NCBI RefSeq assembly: GCF_016862915.1
Contig: NZ_BONW01000005.1
Location: 310,001 to 374,000, forward strand
Direction: 5' to 3'
Origin: Plantactinospora endophytica
GTDB lineage: Bacteria > Actinomycetota > Actinomycetes > Mycobacteriales > Micromonosporaceae
DNA length: 64,000 nucleotides
Below are positions 54,494-62,085 of the stretch, piece by piece (position 1 is the stretch's first letter; each line of letters opens with the position of its first letter). The position numbers and the translations under genes were made by a program. The notes under the pieces are model-generated. The model searched no databases and was not told the DNA's origin. It was given only the letters and a program-made list of their open reading frames with translations.

Positions 54494-54868
54494 GTCGTGC
54501 CTCCAGAACGAGTCGGGGTGCGCGCCACGCCCGATCCTTCCGGTGACCATAAGACGACGTCAATATTGGACGGTAAAGGTTCCTTCGTGAGAGCGCTCTT
54601 TCCGGTGCTTTACGCCCGAGTTTGTGTGCACTTGAGAGGTGGCTTGCCGCCTTGCTCGATCCGATCCGGAATGGACGTTCCGAAGATGTCGGAACTCGCC
54701 CGGCACTGCTCGTCGGGACGATCGTCCGGCCCTCGTCGGCGGGCTGGCGGCTCGGCCCTACCCCGGCCGGGGGGTGGGGCTGGCTCGTGGGAGGGAGGTG
54801 CCGGGTCGGCGGGCCGGGGATCGTGAACCTCCGGGACGCCCGGACGGGCGGCCATCGAGGAGGACGGT
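54494..54868. other. 375-bp divergent gap upstream of the GH3 gene and an exported-protein gene
   Basis: No gene is seen. It holds the operator at 54588-54600, an AT-richer stretch (ACGTCAATATTGGACGGTAA, 54558-54577) suitable for the GH3 promoter, and GGAGGACGGT just before 54869 as the RBS of the plus-strand gene. Confidence 0.55.
54588..54600. promoter_or_regulatory. Candidate CebR/LacI-type operator upstream of the GH3 gene
   Basis: The core AGAGCGCTCT (54590-54599) is a perfect 10-bp palindrome and keeps the GAGCGCTC centre of CebR boxes, but the outer TGGG/CCCA bases are replaced (TGAGAGCGCTCTT). It is 95 bp upstream of the minus-strand start. Confidence 0.6.
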
Positions 54869-55480
54869 ATGAAGACATCGGTGCATCGGGTCGGCGCGGC
54901 GGCGGCAGCGGTCGCCATCCTGGTGAGCGGATCGGCGGCCTCGGCCGCGCCCGTCGACCGCGCCGGACCGGCGGCCCGGGTGACGGGCTCGGCGGACGTG
55001 CGGTTGACGTACTGGCCCGACCGTGACGTGCGGACGTTCACCTTCGACGCGGTCAGCCGACCGTACAGCCGGCCGATGCCGGGAGCGCCGGACGGGCTGC
55101 CCACCGACGCGACCGGCACCGTACGGATCGCGCACCAGGTGGCCGGGGAAGGCGTCACGGTGCGGTTCGCCGCGACGGTCGACTGCCTGGCGACCGGACC
55201 CGGCGTGGCGACCCTGACGGCGGTGGTCACCGAGGCGGACGCCCCGGTGGAGGAATGGGTCGGCAAGCGGCTCGGGTTCAGCGTGTACGACGCGGGCCGG
55301 CACGGTACCGACCGGATGGGCTTCTCCTGGTCGGTGGTGAACGCCGAGCAGGACGAGAGTGGCGAGTGGGGCGAGGCCGGCGTGGGCACCTGCATGGGCC
55401 CCGGCCCGTTCGCTCCGGTCACCCGGGGCGACTACACCGTCCGGCACCAGGACCTCACGGTCCCGCCGGCCGGGAACTGA
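54869..55480 (+). CDS. Exported hypothetical protein
   Basis: 203-residue secreted protein with a cleavable signal (KTSVHRVGAAAAAVAILVSG, cleavage near ASAAP). The mature part is beta-rich and begins with a segment ADVRLTYWPDRDVRTFTFDA, then GTVRIAHQVAGEGVTVRFAA-TVDCLATG and GFSVYDAGRHGTDRMGFSWS. Two cysteines (VDCLATG and VGTCMGPG) could form a disulfide in the exported domain. ATG 54869 is preceded by GGAGGACGGT. Composition and codon bias are those of a normal gene. It is followed by a membrane-protein gene 34 bp later on the same strand. I do not recognise a characterised family. Confidence 0.7.
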   Translation: MKTSVHRVGAAAAAVAILVSGSAASAAPVDRAGPAARVTGSADVRLTYWPDRDVRTFTFDAVSRPYSRPMPGAPDGLPTDATGTVRIAHQVAGEGVTVRFAATVDCLATGPGVATLTAVVTEADAPVEEWVGKRLGFSVYDAGRHGTDRMGFSWSVVNAEQDESGEWGEAGVGTCMGPGPFAPVTRGDYTVRHQDLTVPPAGN

Positions 55481-55514
55481 CGCTGCTCTGGCCGGCGGCG
55501 GCTACCATCGGCCG

Positions 55515-55940
55515 GTGATCTTCCCGGCCCGGTACGTCCGGCTTGTGGCCTTCGGGGCGGCGGTCGTCTTCCTGGCCGCCGCCCTGCTCCTCCGGGCCCT
55601 GGCCGACGGTGCCCTGGAACAGCACTCGGGCACGCTGCTCTACGGCTCGATGGTCCACGCCGGAGTGCTGTTCCTGTGGCCACGGACCGCGCCGGTCACG
55701 GCCGGTGCCGTCGCGGTCGGCTTCTGCTGGCTGGTCGAGATCGCACAACTGACCGGCGTACCCGCCGAACTCTCGGCCCGTAGCCTGCTGGCCCGGCTGG
55801 TCCTGGGCGTGCAGTTCGACCCGACGGACCTCGCCTGGTATCCGGTCGGCATCGTGCCGCTGGTCGCCCTGCACCGGCTGCTCTGCGCCCGGGCACAGGC
55901 CCGCAGCCGGGCGACCGGCGCCCCGCCGCACCCGGCCTGA
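55515..55940 (+). CDS. DUF2809-like small integral membrane protein
   Basis: 141-residue protein with about four membrane helices: LVAFGAAVVFLAAALLLRAL, LLYGSMVHAGVLFLWPRTAP, VTAGAVAVGFCWLVEIAQLT and WYPVGIVPLVALHRLLCARA. The motif GFCWLVEIAQLTGVP and the R-S-L-L-A-R-L-V-L-G-x-Q-F-D-P-T-D-L segment fit the DUF2809 family (VanZ-like), of unknown role. GTG 55515 is chosen because the first helix begins a few residues later. The C-terminal tail (QARSRATGAPPHPA) is basic. It is 34 bp after the exported protein gene. Confidence 0.75.
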   Translation: MIFPARYVRLVAFGAAVVFLAAALLLRALADGALEQHSGTLLYGSMVHAGVLFLWPRTAPVTAGAVAVGFCWLVEIAQLTGVPAELSARSLLARLVLGVQFDPTDLAWYPVGIVPLVALHRLLCARAQARSRATGAPPHPA

Positions 55941-55956
55941 CCGCCGGCCGTCCTGG

Positions 55957-56130
55957 CACCGGACCCGGAATCGAACGCCTCGCCGGCTGTCCCGGCCGGA
56001 CCCGGGTCGAATACCCCGCCGCTTTCCTGCCCGGACCCGGGTCGACTACCCCGCCGGCCTTCCTGCCCGGACCCGGGGGCGGGCGCCTCGCCGGCTGTCC
56101 CGGCCGGACCTGGGTCGAGCGCCCTGCCGG
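55957..56130. repeat. Five degenerate tandem repeats of 35-37 bp
   Basis: GGACCCGG starts recur at 55961, 55998, 56033, 56069 and (as GGACCTGG) 56106, each in a unit like CCGGACCCGGGTCGAATACC followed by CCGCCG and CTGCC. They give Gly/Pro-rich open frames on both strands that I do not treat as genes. The 482-bp gap 55941-56422 contains these repeats, the inverted repeat at 56143-56175 and no gene. Confidence 0.8.
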
Positions 56131-56142
56131 CCGATCGCGTCG

Positions 56143-56175
56143 CACTAAGGGGACGGTGTTCCGTCGCACTTAGTG
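56143..56175. promoter_or_regulatory. Inverted repeat CACTAAG-CTTAGTG with an inner palindrome
   Basis: CACTAAG (56143-56149) pairs with CTTAGTG (56169-56175), and inside it ACGG (56153-56156) pairs with CCGT (56161-56164). It sits 248 bp before the carboxypeptidase start and could be a terminator of the membrane-protein gene or an operator. Confidence 0.4.
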
Positions 56176-56422
56176 GATCGGCGGTTGACACCGCGTCGAT
56201 GCTCGATCAAGATCTACTTTGTGCGAAGCGCCTTTCTGACCAAGCGGGGTCACATCGACCTCCTGCGCGTCGCCAGCGCCGCCTGTCGACCGTCCCTCTG
56301 ACGCCGGGCTCCAGTTCCGTTCCGCCCTGCCGGCGACGTTTCCCGACCCGTGGGTCTCCGGCCCTGCGGTGGCGTACGCCCGCGCGGCAATTCCTCCTCT
56401 CCCGACAGGAGTACCCTTCTTC

Positions 56423-58879
56423 ATGCTCAGACGTCCCTATCCCCGGCTCGCCGCCGTGGCGGTCGCCGCCGCGCTGCTCGGCACGGCGGTCTGGACCGGA
56501 CCGGCGGTGGCGTCCGCGCTGCCGGCCGTACCGCCGCGCGCCGTCGACCTGCACGACATCTCGGGCTACCCCCGGCAGAACGTGCTGCCGGTCTGGCCGG
56601 ACAACCCGAACGACGCCTCGATCCCGATCGGCGTCACGCCGTACGACGAGATCGCGCCGAAGCTGAACGCGTTGCAGAAGGCCAGCGACCGGGTCTCCGC
56701 CCGGGTGGCCGGGAAGTCCTCCGGCGGTCACGACCTCTACGCGGTGACGGTCACCGCACCGGAGAGCCGCGCCGAGGCGCGGCAGCAGGAGGAGTGGAAG
56801 CGCCTGATCGAGGAGGAGCCGGTCAAGGCCCGCACCGACCGCCGCCTGCTCCGCGACTACAAGACCCCGCTCTTCGTGAACGCCAACATCCACGGCAACG
56901 AGTGGGAGGGCACCGACGCCGCGCTGCGGGTCATCGAGGAGTACGCCACCAGCACCGACCCGGCGATCGCCACCCTGCTGAAGCGCAACCGGCTGGTCTT
57001 CAACATCACCTCGAACCCCGATGGCCGGATCGCCGGCACCCGGCAGAACGCCAACGGCTACGACCTCAACCGCGACCTGACGATCGTGTCGCAGCCGGAG
57101 ACCAACCTGATCCGCGAACTGATCGTGGACAGCAAGCCGATCATCACGCTCGACCTGCACGGGTACGTCAACCCGACGCTGCTGCACCCCAGCACCCCAC
57201 CGCACAACGTCAACAACGAGTACGACCTCTACATCAAGCACGGTCTGCCGAACGCGCTGGCGATCGAGGAGGGGCTGCGCGCCCTCGGCTACCCGGAGAC
57301 CCAACGCGCCCGGATCCCGTTCCGGGACGACGAGCCGGGCGTCTGGGACGACTTCCCGCCGATCTACGTACCGTCGTTCGCGATGTTGCAGAGCAGCATC
57401 CCGTACACCATCGAGGCGCCGCTGAACCCGCGCGGCAACCTCACCCCCGAGGAGAAGGTCCGCCGCTCCGGCATCAACACCGACGTGCACGAGGTGGCGA
57501 TCAAGACCTCGCTGACGTACATCCAGGAACACCGTGACCAGGTGATCCACGACCAGGCCGAGGTCTACCGCCGGGGCTGGGCCGGTGAGCCGCTGCGCCA
57601 GCTCCCGGACGGGTACGTGCCGGGCTGGGGTCCGGAGGACGACTACCGCACCACCTTCCCCCGGGCGTACGTCATCCCGACCGGCCCCGGCCAGCACTCC
57701 GAGCCCGCCGCCGCCCGCCTGGTCGACCTGCTGATCGGCAGCGGCGGTCGGGTCTGGCAGGCGAAGAAGGACTTCCGGGCGAACGGCAGGTCCTACCGGG
57801 CCGGCTCGTACGTGGTCGACCTGCACCAGCCCAAGCGTGGCCTGGTCAACTCGCTGCTCGAACCCGGCATCGACCTCACCGGGCGGGTGGACGACCTCTA
57901 CGCCGGCCCGGCCGCCTGGAGCCAGGGGCTGACCTGGGGCGCCACCGTCGACACGCTGTGGGACCGGCTCCCCGACGTACGCCTGGAGCGGACCTACGAC
58001 GGCCGGGCCGAGGGCGACCTGCCGGCCGGCAACGGCGACCTGCGACTGGACATCCAGGACGGTGCCGACCTGCTCGCGGTCAACTCGCTGCTGGACAAGG
58101 GCGTCAAGGTCTACCGGCTGACCGACGGTTCGGTCGTGCTGCCCGGCACTCCGGGCAACCGCCGGCTGGCCCGGGACGAGGCGCGGGAACACGCGGTCAC
58201 CTTCACCCGCGCTCCGGCCCGCTGGCAGGGCACCCTGCTCGACGAAGTGGTCGTCGGCTACCTCGGTACCGTCGAGGAGCGGGACACCCTGCGGGAGATC
58301 GGCTTCGAGGCCCGTACGCTCACCGCGACGACCCTGGCCAGCACGCTGACCGCCGACGTCGACGTGGTGCTGGTGGCGAGCAACGTCAACCTGACGACCC
58401 TGACTGCGGAGAACCGTGCCGCGCTGGACGCGTTCCTCGCCCGGGGCGGCGGAGTGGTCGGGCTCGGCACCGCCGGGGCGGGCTTCGGCAACGCCACCGG
58501 ACTGTTGACTGTCACCGCGACCGCCGGGGCGAGCCTGGCCAGCGGGGTCGCCAACATCGTCAACCGGGGCGGCCCGGTGACCGCCGGCGCCACCCCGTAC
58601 GCGTTCATCAACGAGCCGGTCTGGTTCACCAACCTCGGCGCCGGGATCACGGTGGAGCAGTCGTACGCCGCCGATCCGCTGCTCTCCGGTTGGTGGGCGG
58701 CGAACGCGGCCGGCACCACCGGCCAGGCGGCGGCAGCCGGCCAGGCCAGCGTCGTCCGGGCGGTCAGCCCGGCCGGCAACGGTGTGGTGCTGTTCGGCAC
58801 CGACCCGACGTTCCGGCTGCACCCGAAGGGCCTGCACCCGCAGTTGGGTCGGGCACTGCTCTGGGCGGCGCGACGCTGA
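56423..58879 (+). CDS. Secreted M14-family zinc carboxypeptidase with extra C-terminal domains
   Basis: 818-residue exported metallocarboxypeptidase. The signal is YPRLAAVAVAAALLGTAVWT (about residues 6-25). Zn2+ ligands are His157 and Glu160 in NANIHGNEWEG and a later His in ITLDLHGYVN; NITSNPDGRIAGTRQNANGY and YDLNRD hold the substrate-site Asn-Arg, and the catalytic Glu is in IPYTIEAPLNP. This is the conserved M14 pattern in order. From about residue 440 the protein continues for almost 400 residues: a NodB/GATase-like region (RAYVIPTGPGQHSEPAAARL) and a beta-rich tail ending LHPQLGRALLWAARR. That is a larger protein than the basic 300-residue fold, and resembles actinomycete M14 proteins with a C-terminal glutamine-amidotransferase-like domain. 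ATG 56423 has AGGAG 12 bases upstream. Substrate unknown. Confidence 0.88.
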   Translation: MLRRPYPRLAAVAVAAALLGTAVWTGPAVASALPAVPPRAVDLHDISGYPRQNVLPVWPDNPNDASIPIGVTPYDEIAPKLNALQKASDRVSARVAGKSSGGHDLYAVTVTAPESRAEARQQEEWKRLIEEEPVKARTDRRLLRDYKTPLFVNANIHGNEWEGTDAALRVIEEYATSTDPAIATLLKRNRLVFNITSNPDGRIAGTRQNANGYDLNRDLTIVSQPETNLIRELIVDSKPIITLDLHGYVNPTLLHPSTPPHNVNNEYDLYIKHGLPNALAIEEGLRALGYPETQRARIPFRDDEPGVWDDFPPIYVPSFAMLQSSIPYTIEAPLNPRGNLTPEEKVRRSGINTDVHEVAIKTSLTYIQEHRDQVIHDQAEVYRRGWAGEPLRQLPDGYVPGWGPEDDYRTTFPRAYVIPTGPGQHSEPAAARLVDLLIGSGGRVWQAKKDFRANGRSYRAGSYVVDLHQPKRGLVNSLLEPGIDLTGRVDDLYAGPAAWSQGLTWGATVDTLWDRLPDVRLERTYDGRAEGDLPAGNGDLRLDIQDGADLLAVNSLLDKGVKVYRLTDGSVVLPGTPGNRRLARDEAREHAVTFTRAPARWQGTLLDEVVVGYLGTVEERDTLREIGFEARTLTATTLASTLTADVDVVLVASNVNLTTLTAENRAALDAFLARGGGVVGLGTAGAGFGNATGLLTVTATAGASLASGVANIVNRGGPVTAGATPYAFINEPVWFTNLGAGITVEQSYAADPLLSGWWAANAAGTTGQAAAAGQASVVRAVSPAGNGVVLFGTDPTFRLHPKGLHPQLGRALLWAARR

Positions 58880-59289
58880 CCCGAGCCGTGCTCGGATCGA
58901 CGAACAGATCGACCGCGCCGGGGTAGGCCGACGGAGGGACTGACCGGGCCGGCTCGACGGGGTGACGGTGGGGCTCGGGTGCGTGACCGCACCCGGGCCC
59001 CGTCCGCGTCCTCGGGGCGGAACGCGCCGGACCCGGTCGGCACCGGCGGGTCTGCCCCGCAGCTTCGCAGACCCGCCGGCCCCGGCCGGAGCCGGCAACG
59101 CCGTCCCGCCGTCCGACGTCCCGACGTCCCGCCGTCCGACGTCTCGCCGTCCGACGTCGTACCCTCGGCAAGGGCGGTCGTAGCCTCGGCAAGGGCGGTG
59201 GACTCCTCCGGCAAGTGAAGCGGACCGGGGCGCCGCCGGGACGGAAGCCGCGCCGCCGTGGCACGAAATCGGGAAAGGACGGCCGGGGC
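58880..59289. other. 410-bp gap with tandem repeats, no gene
   Basis: Three copies of GCCGTCCGACGTC (59108, 59131, 59146) and two of CCTCGGCAAGGGCGGT (59163, 59184) lie at 59102-59199. I see no gene. A GTG at 59215 could extend the next gene by 25 residues. Confidence 0.6.
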
Positions 59290-59682
59290 GTGAGGTCGAG
59301 ACTGCGTCGGCTGTACGCCCACGACCGGCAGTTCACCTGGACGGCGAAGATCACTCAGGTACGGACCGGGCAGGGCCTGCGTCGATGCATCCGGGTACGC
59401 GTCTGGGGTGCCGGCAAGAACAGCCGCGCCCTCCAGGTGGACCTGCTCTCCACGGCGCTCCGCTCGGCCTGGGGCGACCCTGCGGTGACCGACGGCGCAT
59501 ACCCCGAGCCGAAGCACGTCCGGGCGGTGCTCGACCACGCCCTCGCGCACGGCTGGCAGCCGGACGAGGTCGGCGGCACCTTCCTGCTGACCGGCGCCGG
59601 ACACGCCGAGGCGCTGCCGCTGCTCGGGTTCGTCGTCACCGACCTGCTGCTGCTCGCCGAGCGGGACACCTCCGGCGGATAA
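59290..59682 (+). CDS. Conserved-looking hypothetical protein
   Basis: 130-residue protein starting at GTG 59290; an upstream GTG at 59215 would add a basic 25-residue N-terminus. The fold looks mixed: RLYAHDRQFTWTAKITQVRT and CIRVRVWGAGKNSRALQVDL as beta strands, then helices KHVRAVLDHALAHGWQPDEV and a final strand-helix (GFVVTDLLLLAERD). The segment LDHALAHGWQPDEVGGTFLL, with a single tryptophan and a G-G turn, is probably the conserved heart of it. Short relatives are common in Streptomyces and Micromonospora as proteins of unknown function. It stands alone before the sigma gene, 61 bp upstream, on the same strand; co-transcription is possible. No signal or membrane segment. Confidence 0.65.
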   Translation: MRSRLRRLYAHDRQFTWTAKITQVRTGQGLRRCIRVRVWGAGKNSRALQVDLLSTALRSAWGDPAVTDGAYPEPKHVRAVLDHALAHGWQPDEVGGTFLLTGAGHAEALPLLGFVVTDLLLLAERDTSGG

Positions 59683-59743
59683 CCGACCCGGCACACCCAC
59701 CCGAACGGGCCGTACCGAGCGTGGTGATGGTCAGGAGGTGCGT

Positions 59744-60496
59744 GTGGATCCAGAGGAGTCGTTCCGGGAGTACGTCTCGGGTCGAGTCGCGGTGCTGTCC
59801 CGCGCCGCGTACCTGCTGACCGGCGACCGGCACCTGGCCGAGGATCTGGTGCAGGTCACCCTGATCCGGGTTGCCCGGCGGTGGGAGCGGCTGGTCTCCC
59901 GGGGCGACCCGGACGCGTACGTCCGGCGGACCCTCTACACCCAGCACGTCTCGATGTGGCGGCGCCGGTGGCGGGGGATCGAGTTGTACGCCGAACCGCC
60001 CGAGGTGTCAGCTCCGGACAGTACCGACGGGCTGGCCAGGGCACTGGTGGTGCGGGCCGCGCTGCGCCGCCTCGCGCCGAGGCAGCGTGCCGTGCTGGTG
60101 CTGCGGTACTTCGAGGACCTGACCGAGGCGGAGGCCGCCGACGCGCTCGGCTGCTCGATATCGACGGTCAAGAGCCAGACCCGGGACGCGCTGGCCCGGC
60201 TGCGGACGTTGGCTCCCGAACTGGCCGACCTGATCGGCTCCGGCGGCGACGACGGGCCGGGGCCGGCCGCCCGGGTGTCCGGTGCCCGGGACACCGCTGC
60301 CGGAACCCGCCCGACGCCGGCCGTGAACCTGTCGGCCGTGGACAGGGCAGCCGCGGACATGGCGGCCCCGAACCGGTCGGCTGTGGACACGTCGGGCGTG
60401 GAGTTGTCGACCGTGGAGTTGTCGACCGTGGAGTTGTCGATCGTGGACGTGGCGGCGGCGGACGGGTCGTCCCAGGACGGGGAGGCGAGAGGATGA
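59744..60496 (+). CDS. ECF sigma factor, SigE (SCO SigE-like) family, with a repetitive C-terminal tail
   Basis: 250-residue sigma factor of the actinomycete SigE family (ECF, RNA polymerase sigma-70 group 4). Region 2 reads REYVSGRVAVLSRAAYLLTG, DRHLAEDLVQVTLIRVARRW and DAYVRRTLYTQHVSMWRRRW, and region 4 ALRRLAPRQRAVLVLRYFED and LGCSISTVKSQTRDALARLR. The last about 80 residues are outside the sigma fold: Ala/Asp/Ser-rich, with VELSTVELSTVELSIVD coded by a 15-bp repeat (60398-60447). GTG 59744 is chosen because AGGAGG ends five bases before it; GTG 59738 is part of that RBS. Its stop overlaps the next gene (ATGA). The pair is a sigma factor and a membrane partner, typical of this family. Signal unknown. 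Confidence 0.88.
   Translation: MDPEESFREYVSGRVAVLSRAAYLLTGDRHLAEDLVQVTLIRVARRWERLVSRGDPDAYVRRTLYTQHVSMWRRRWRGIELYAEPPEVSAPDSTDGLARALVVRAALRRLAPRQRAVLVLRYFEDLTEAEAADALGCSISTVKSQTRDALARLRTLAPELADLIGSGGDDGPGPAARVSGARDTAAGTRPTPAVNLSAVDRAAADMAAPNRSAVDTSGVELSTVELSTVELSIVDVAAADGSSQDGEARG
60398..60447 (+). repeat. 15-bp repeat in the sigma factor tail
   Basis: Three copies of GTGGAGTTGTCGACC (60398, 60413, 60428, the last with one change) and part of a fourth code for VELST pentapeptides. Confidence 0.85.
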
Positions 60497-61941
60497 GCGG
60501 TGGACTGCGGACGGTACTGACCGAACTCGCCGACCAGATGCCGCCGGCATCCCCCGGGAACGTGTGGCAGGCCGGGCGGCGGATGCGTCGGCGCGACCGG
60601 CTCCGGCTGGTCACCCGGCTGGCCGTGGCGCTGGTGGTGCTGGCCTGCCTGGTACCCCCGGTGCTGCACTACCGGCCGCTGGCCGAGCCGGCCGGCGGTG
60701 CGGCGGCGGTGCCGGGGCGGGTGTGGACCCCGTGGATGTGGCAGGGCACGGTGGCACAGGATCCGACCGGTCCGGCGGCGCTGCTGTTCAGTGGCGACGG
60801 GCTCGGCCTGCGCGGCACCGACCTCGTCGACCACGAGGGCAAGGTGGCGGTGGTCGGGCGGGACGGGTCGTACCGGATGCTGCTCTACGGCGGGGCGGAG
60901 ACCGTCGCGGGGGAGGAGGTGCAGGTCTCCCCGGACGGCCGGTACGTAGTGCAGGGCCATCTCGCCGGGGCCGAGCAGGGCTGGCTGGTCCTCACCGACC
61001 TGGTCGACGGGCGCAGCCGTACGCTCGCCGGTCCGGACGGCCGGGCCTGCTGCGGCGTACCGGTGGCCTGGGCGCCCGACGGCGCGGCGGTGCTCGCGAT
61101 GGACATGCCGGAGATGCCGGTCGGCTTCGACCCGATGACCGGGATGGGAATCCTGCCCACCCGGTTGGTGCTGCACGACCTGACCACCGGGCAGAGTCGG
61201 GTACTCGTCGACGAACTGGGCGACCACGAGAAGTTGCGTACCGCGTCACTGGCCGCCTTCTCGCCGGACGGCCGCTGGATCGCGGTCAGCCAGGGCAGCC
61301 GGGTGAGTCTGCTCGGCCGGACCGGCGGGGTGGCCTGGACCCGGGACCTGGGCCCCGGACGCCATCTGGCCGGGCCGGGTGCGTTCACTCCGGACGGCCG
61401 GCAGATCGCCACGCTGACCCTGCACGGCTGCCGGGACGAGTGCGACACCGCCGCCCTGGCCGCCCGGAGCTGGCAGTTCGGCTATCTCGACGCCGCCACC
61501 GGCACGGACGGCACCGGACCGGGATTCGGGCCGGTCACCGCGATGGCGGTCCGGGTGCTCGGCTGGCGGCTCGGCACCGACCCGGTCGCGTTGACCTACC
61601 GGCCGGAGGACGGCGTTCGGAAGAGCCCGGAGCAGAGCTTCGACGACACCGGATGGTGGGAGGTCGGCGACGCCACCCTGGTCGCCCTGCGTCCCGGCGG
61701 CGGGGCGGAGGTGCTGGTCGACTCGCCGGGCGAGGTGCTGGCCATGGACGTACCGCGTGACCTGCTCGAATCCGGTCGGTTCGGTGGCCCGGCCCGGCCA
61801 CCGGCACCGTTCCCGGCCCGGCCGCTCGTCCTCGTCGCGGTGGTCCCGCTCGGCCTGCTGCTGATCGCCGTCGGCGTCCCGGTGGCCGTCGCGGTCGTAC
61901 GTCGACGGCGGCACCGGATCGACGACCTTCGGCACATGTGA
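60493..61941 (+). CDS. Membrane-anchored beta-propeller protein, probable sigma partner
   Basis: 482-residue protein with two membrane helices enclosing a large domain. Helix 1 (about 42-60, LVTRLAVALVVLACLVPPVL) follows a 40-residue cytoplasmic start, LRTVLTELADQMPPASPGNV, that is in the right place to bind the sigma factor; helix 2 (about 447-470, VLVAVVPLGLLLIAVGVPVA) precedes a basic end. The part between is exported and contains repeated blades, VSPDGRYVVQGHL, WAPDGAAVLAMDM, FSPDGRWIAVSQ and FTPDGRQIATLTL, the (S/T/A)PDGRxIA signature of WD40/TolB-like propellers. No zinc-binding HxxxCxxC is seen. ATG 60493 overlaps the sigma stop by four bases. It probably acts as the anti-sigma and sensor; the ligand of the propeller is unknown. 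Confidence 0.8.
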   Translation: MSGGLRTVLTELADQMPPASPGNVWQAGRRMRRRDRLRLVTRLAVALVVLACLVPPVLHYRPLAEPAGGAAAVPGRVWTPWMWQGTVAQDPTGPAALLFSGDGLGLRGTDLVDHEGKVAVVGRDGSYRMLLYGGAETVAGEEVQVSPDGRYVVQGHLAGAEQGWLVLTDLVDGRSRTLAGPDGRACCGVPVAWAPDGAAVLAMDMPEMPVGFDPMTGMGILPTRLVLHDLTTGQSRVLVDELGDHEKLRTASLAAFSPDGRWIAVSQGSRVSLLGRTGGVAWTRDLGPGRHLAGPGAFTPDGRQIATLTLHGCRDECDTAALAARSWQFGYLDAATGTDGTGPGFGPVTAMAVRVLGWRLGTDPVALTYRPEDGVRKSPEQSFDDTGWWEVGDATLVALRPGGGAEVLVDSPGEVLAMDVPRDLLESGRFGGPARPPAPFPARPLVLVAVVPLGLLLIAVGVPVAVAVVRRRRHRIDDLRHM

Positions 61942-62085
61942 TCGGCGACGACCGATTCGTTCCGGGGCCGTGCATGGCGCGGATCACAGTTGCCGTCGAA
62001 CCGCTTCGCGGGCTTGCCGTCGCGTGCGAGCATCGACGGGAGTTCACGTGGCCGCAGGGGGGCGACCACGGCCGGGGACCGGGCA

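Noticed and set aside
55640-56191. 183-codon minus-strand frame over the 36-bp repeats
   Set aside because: It is antisense to the DUF2809-like gene and its unique part is only translated repeat (PGSGQEG-type).
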